A stretch of DNA of 16,361 nt from GCA-002282575 sp964493995 (GTDB taxonomy: Bacteria > Pseudomonadota > Gammaproteobacteria > Thiomicrospirales > Thiomicrospiraceae), in NCBI GenBank assembly GCA_964493995.1, contig CAZBQD010000045.1, positions 1 through 16,361 on the forward strand. The letters run 5' to 3'. The notes under the pieces were generated by a model. The model did not search any database. It was not told the DNA's origin and saw nothing but the letters and a program-made list of their open reading frames with translations. Shown here one piece after another: positions 15,727 to 16,361 of the stretch. How positions within the stretch are numbered: the first letter of the stretch is position 1; each line of letters starts with the position of its first letter. A program made the translations under genes and the position numbers.

Positions 15727-15731
15727 CTTGA

Positions 15732-16121
15732 TTACTCCTCACTACCGCGACGATCGTTACGATCTGATGAATCACGCTCACGACGTTCGCCGCGCTCGCT
15801 GGTTTCACGACGCATCATCGGAGACTCTTCCGTAATGGCTTCGTCACGTTGCATAATCATATTACGCAATACCGCATCGTTGTAGTAGAAAGCATTGTCA
15901 AGCTCAGCAACGACTTCAGGCGTCGCTTCAATATTCATCAGAATATAGTGCGCTTTGTAAGCTTTTTTGATTGGGTATGCCAATTGACGACGACCCCAAT
16001 CTTCTAAACGGTGAATTTTACCGCCCTTGCCTTCAATCACGGCACGGTAACGGTCTACCATAGAGGTTACTTGCTCGCTCTGATCAGGGTGAACAAGAAA
16101 CACAATTTCATAATGACGCAT
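15732..16121 (-). CDS. rpsF: 30S ribosomal protein S6
   Basis: 129 residues, partner of S18 on the 30S platform. The ferredoxin-like core covers about 1-95 (MRHYEIVFLVHPDQSEQV, GKIHRLEDWGRRQLAYPIKKAYKAHYI, NDAVLRNMIMQR). The C-terminal tail from about 100 is disordered and unusually rich in Arg, Glu, Asp and Ser. In E. coli the S6 tail receives extra glutamates from RimK; the tail here ends in GSEE, so such modification is possible but not shown. AAGGAG lies 5 bases before the ATG. First gene of its operon. Confidence 0.97.
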   Translation of the reverse strand: MRHYEIVFLVHPDQSEQVTSMVDRYRAVIEGKGGKIHRLEDWGRRQLAYPIKKAYKAHYILMNIEATPEVVAELDNAFYYNDAVLRNMIMQRDEAITEESPMMRRETSERGERRERDSSDRNDRRGSEE

Positions 16122-16140
16122 GAATGCTCCTTATGGATCA

Positions 16141-16184
16141 ATGTATTAATTTACATGAGTCAACACCAAAAAACCTCTGTTGAC
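16141..16184 (-). promoter_or_regulatory. rpsF leader with possible hairpins
   Basis: In the predicted leader, GTCAAC (16184-16179) can pair with GTTGAC (16164-16159) across a 14-base loop. A second weak stem, ATGTA/TACAT, lies at 16156-16141. An alternative CCTC/GAGG pairing competes with the first. Ribosomal leaders often carry feedback elements, but the CCG bulge I associate with the S6:S18 leader motif is absent, so no known motif is claimed. Confidence 0.3.
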
Positions 16185-16219
16185 AAGGAGGATGTACTCC
16201 CAAAAAGTACAAGCGTAAG

Positions 16220-16249
16220 ATTTTAACACGCTCAACCCGCTTTAAGCAA
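16220..16249 (-). promoter_or_regulatory. Promoter of the rpsF operon
   Basis: On the minus strand, TTGCTT (16249-16244) and TAAAAT (16225-16220) are 18 bases apart. Transcription would begin near 16213, giving a leader of about 90 nt. Its -35 box is only 21 bases from the -35 box of the opposite promoter of the L36 gene. Confidence 0.65.
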
Positions 16250-16270
16250 GCAAATAACCCGCTTAGGTCA

Positions 16271-16299
16271 TTGACTTAGCGCTAAGTTGGCGTTAAAAT
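16271..16299 (+). promoter_or_regulatory. Promoter of the type-B L36 gene
   Basis: TTGACT (16271-16276) and TAAAAT (16294-16299) are exactly 17 bases apart, 28 bases before the ATG. The 14-bp perfect palindrome ACTTAGCGCTAAGT (16274-16287) overlaps the -35 box and the spacer, which is a good position for a repressor site. Confidence 0.75.
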
Positions 16300-16326
16300 G
16301 CTTAAATAAATTGACCGAGGTACCCC

Positions 16327-16361
16327 ATGAAAATTCTATCTTCTTTGAAATCTGCTAAAAC
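16327..16361 (+). CDS. rpmJ2: 50S ribosomal protein L36 type B (N-terminal part only)
   Basis: Only 11 codons and two bases are present: MKILSSLKSAK. This is the typical start of the longer type-B L36 (YkgO/RpmJ2, usually 41-46 residues, MKVLSSLKSAK), which substitutes for the zinc-binding L36. GAGGT lies 5 bases before the ATG, and a clear promoter precedes it. In several bacteria the gene is repressed by Zur in zinc-rich conditions; whether that holds here cannot be read. The region that would show presence or loss of zinc ligands is outside the window. Confidence 0.85.
   Translation, partial: MKILSSLKSAK

Noticed and set aside
15727..15731. A hidden priB gene between rpsF and rpsR
   Set aside because: The genes are 5 bases apart, so there is no room; priB is absent here, as in other Pseudomonas-type operons.
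1..16361. Defence island, prophage, CRISPR array or biosynthetic cluster
   Set aside because: No regularly spaced repeats, integrase, transposase, phage structural, nuclease or toxin-antitoxin genes were seen; the gene content is housekeeping with conserved order.

Overview
The window looks like core chromosome of a gammaproteobacterium. GltX, AceE, NorM-type MATE, RppH and DnaB all read as gammaproteobacterial. The gene order rpsF-rpsR-DUF2232-rplI-dnaB-alr is the one I know from Pseudomonas and relatives: there is no priB, and a membrane protein sits in the ribosomal operon. The two-gene neighbourhood of a HAD-IB phosphatase beside rppH is also Pseudomonas-like. Base composition looks intermediate, and several A/T-rich promoters are easy to read. 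A sulfur-oxidising or methylotrophic lineage (Thiotrichales / Piscirickettsiaceae-like) is my guess only; genus cannot be fixed from this sequence alone.

Layout. Nearly everything is on the minus strand. At 1-35 lies the 5' part of tRNA-Ala, with a consensus sigma-70 promoter behind it. Then comes gltX (104-1501, TTG start). The pyruvate dehydrogenase operon aceE-aceF-lpdA (7547 down to 1801) ends in a clear intrinsic terminator. A HAD-IB phosphatase (7843-8505) is divergent from rppH (8644-9147, plus strand). A secreted protein of unknown function (9233-9775, plus) overlaps tail to tail with a MATE efflux transporter. The MATE gene is the last gene of a tightly overlapped minus-strand unit, dnaB-alr-(small membrane protein)-MATE (13934 down to 9752). 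Upstream of that is rpsF-rpsR-DUF2232-rplI (16121 down to 14097), closed by a 13-bp-stem terminator. At the right edge the first 11 codons of a plus-strand type-B L36 gene (rpmJ2/ykgO) appear, behind a near-consensus promoter that carries a 14-bp palindrome.

How the genes fit together. Most are housekeeping: glutamate charging of tRNA, entry of pyruvate into the TCA cycle, 5' processing of mRNA by RppH, D-alanine supply for the wall, replicative helicase and small/large ribosomal subunit proteins. The PDH set is the kind in which E3 carries its own lipoyl domain.

I found no defence island, prophage, integron, CRISPR array or biosynthetic cluster, and nothing that I would call a new multi-gene system. 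The most interesting non-coding item is a pair of related repeats of about 143-145 bp (1535-1677 and 7686-7830), which look like a small MITE-like family. One copy has 12-bp perfect terminal inverted repeats and appears to lie inside the gltX leader. The least understood genes are the 180-residue exported protein (9233-9775), the 100-residue membrane protein between alr and the MATE gene, and the DUF2232 protein.
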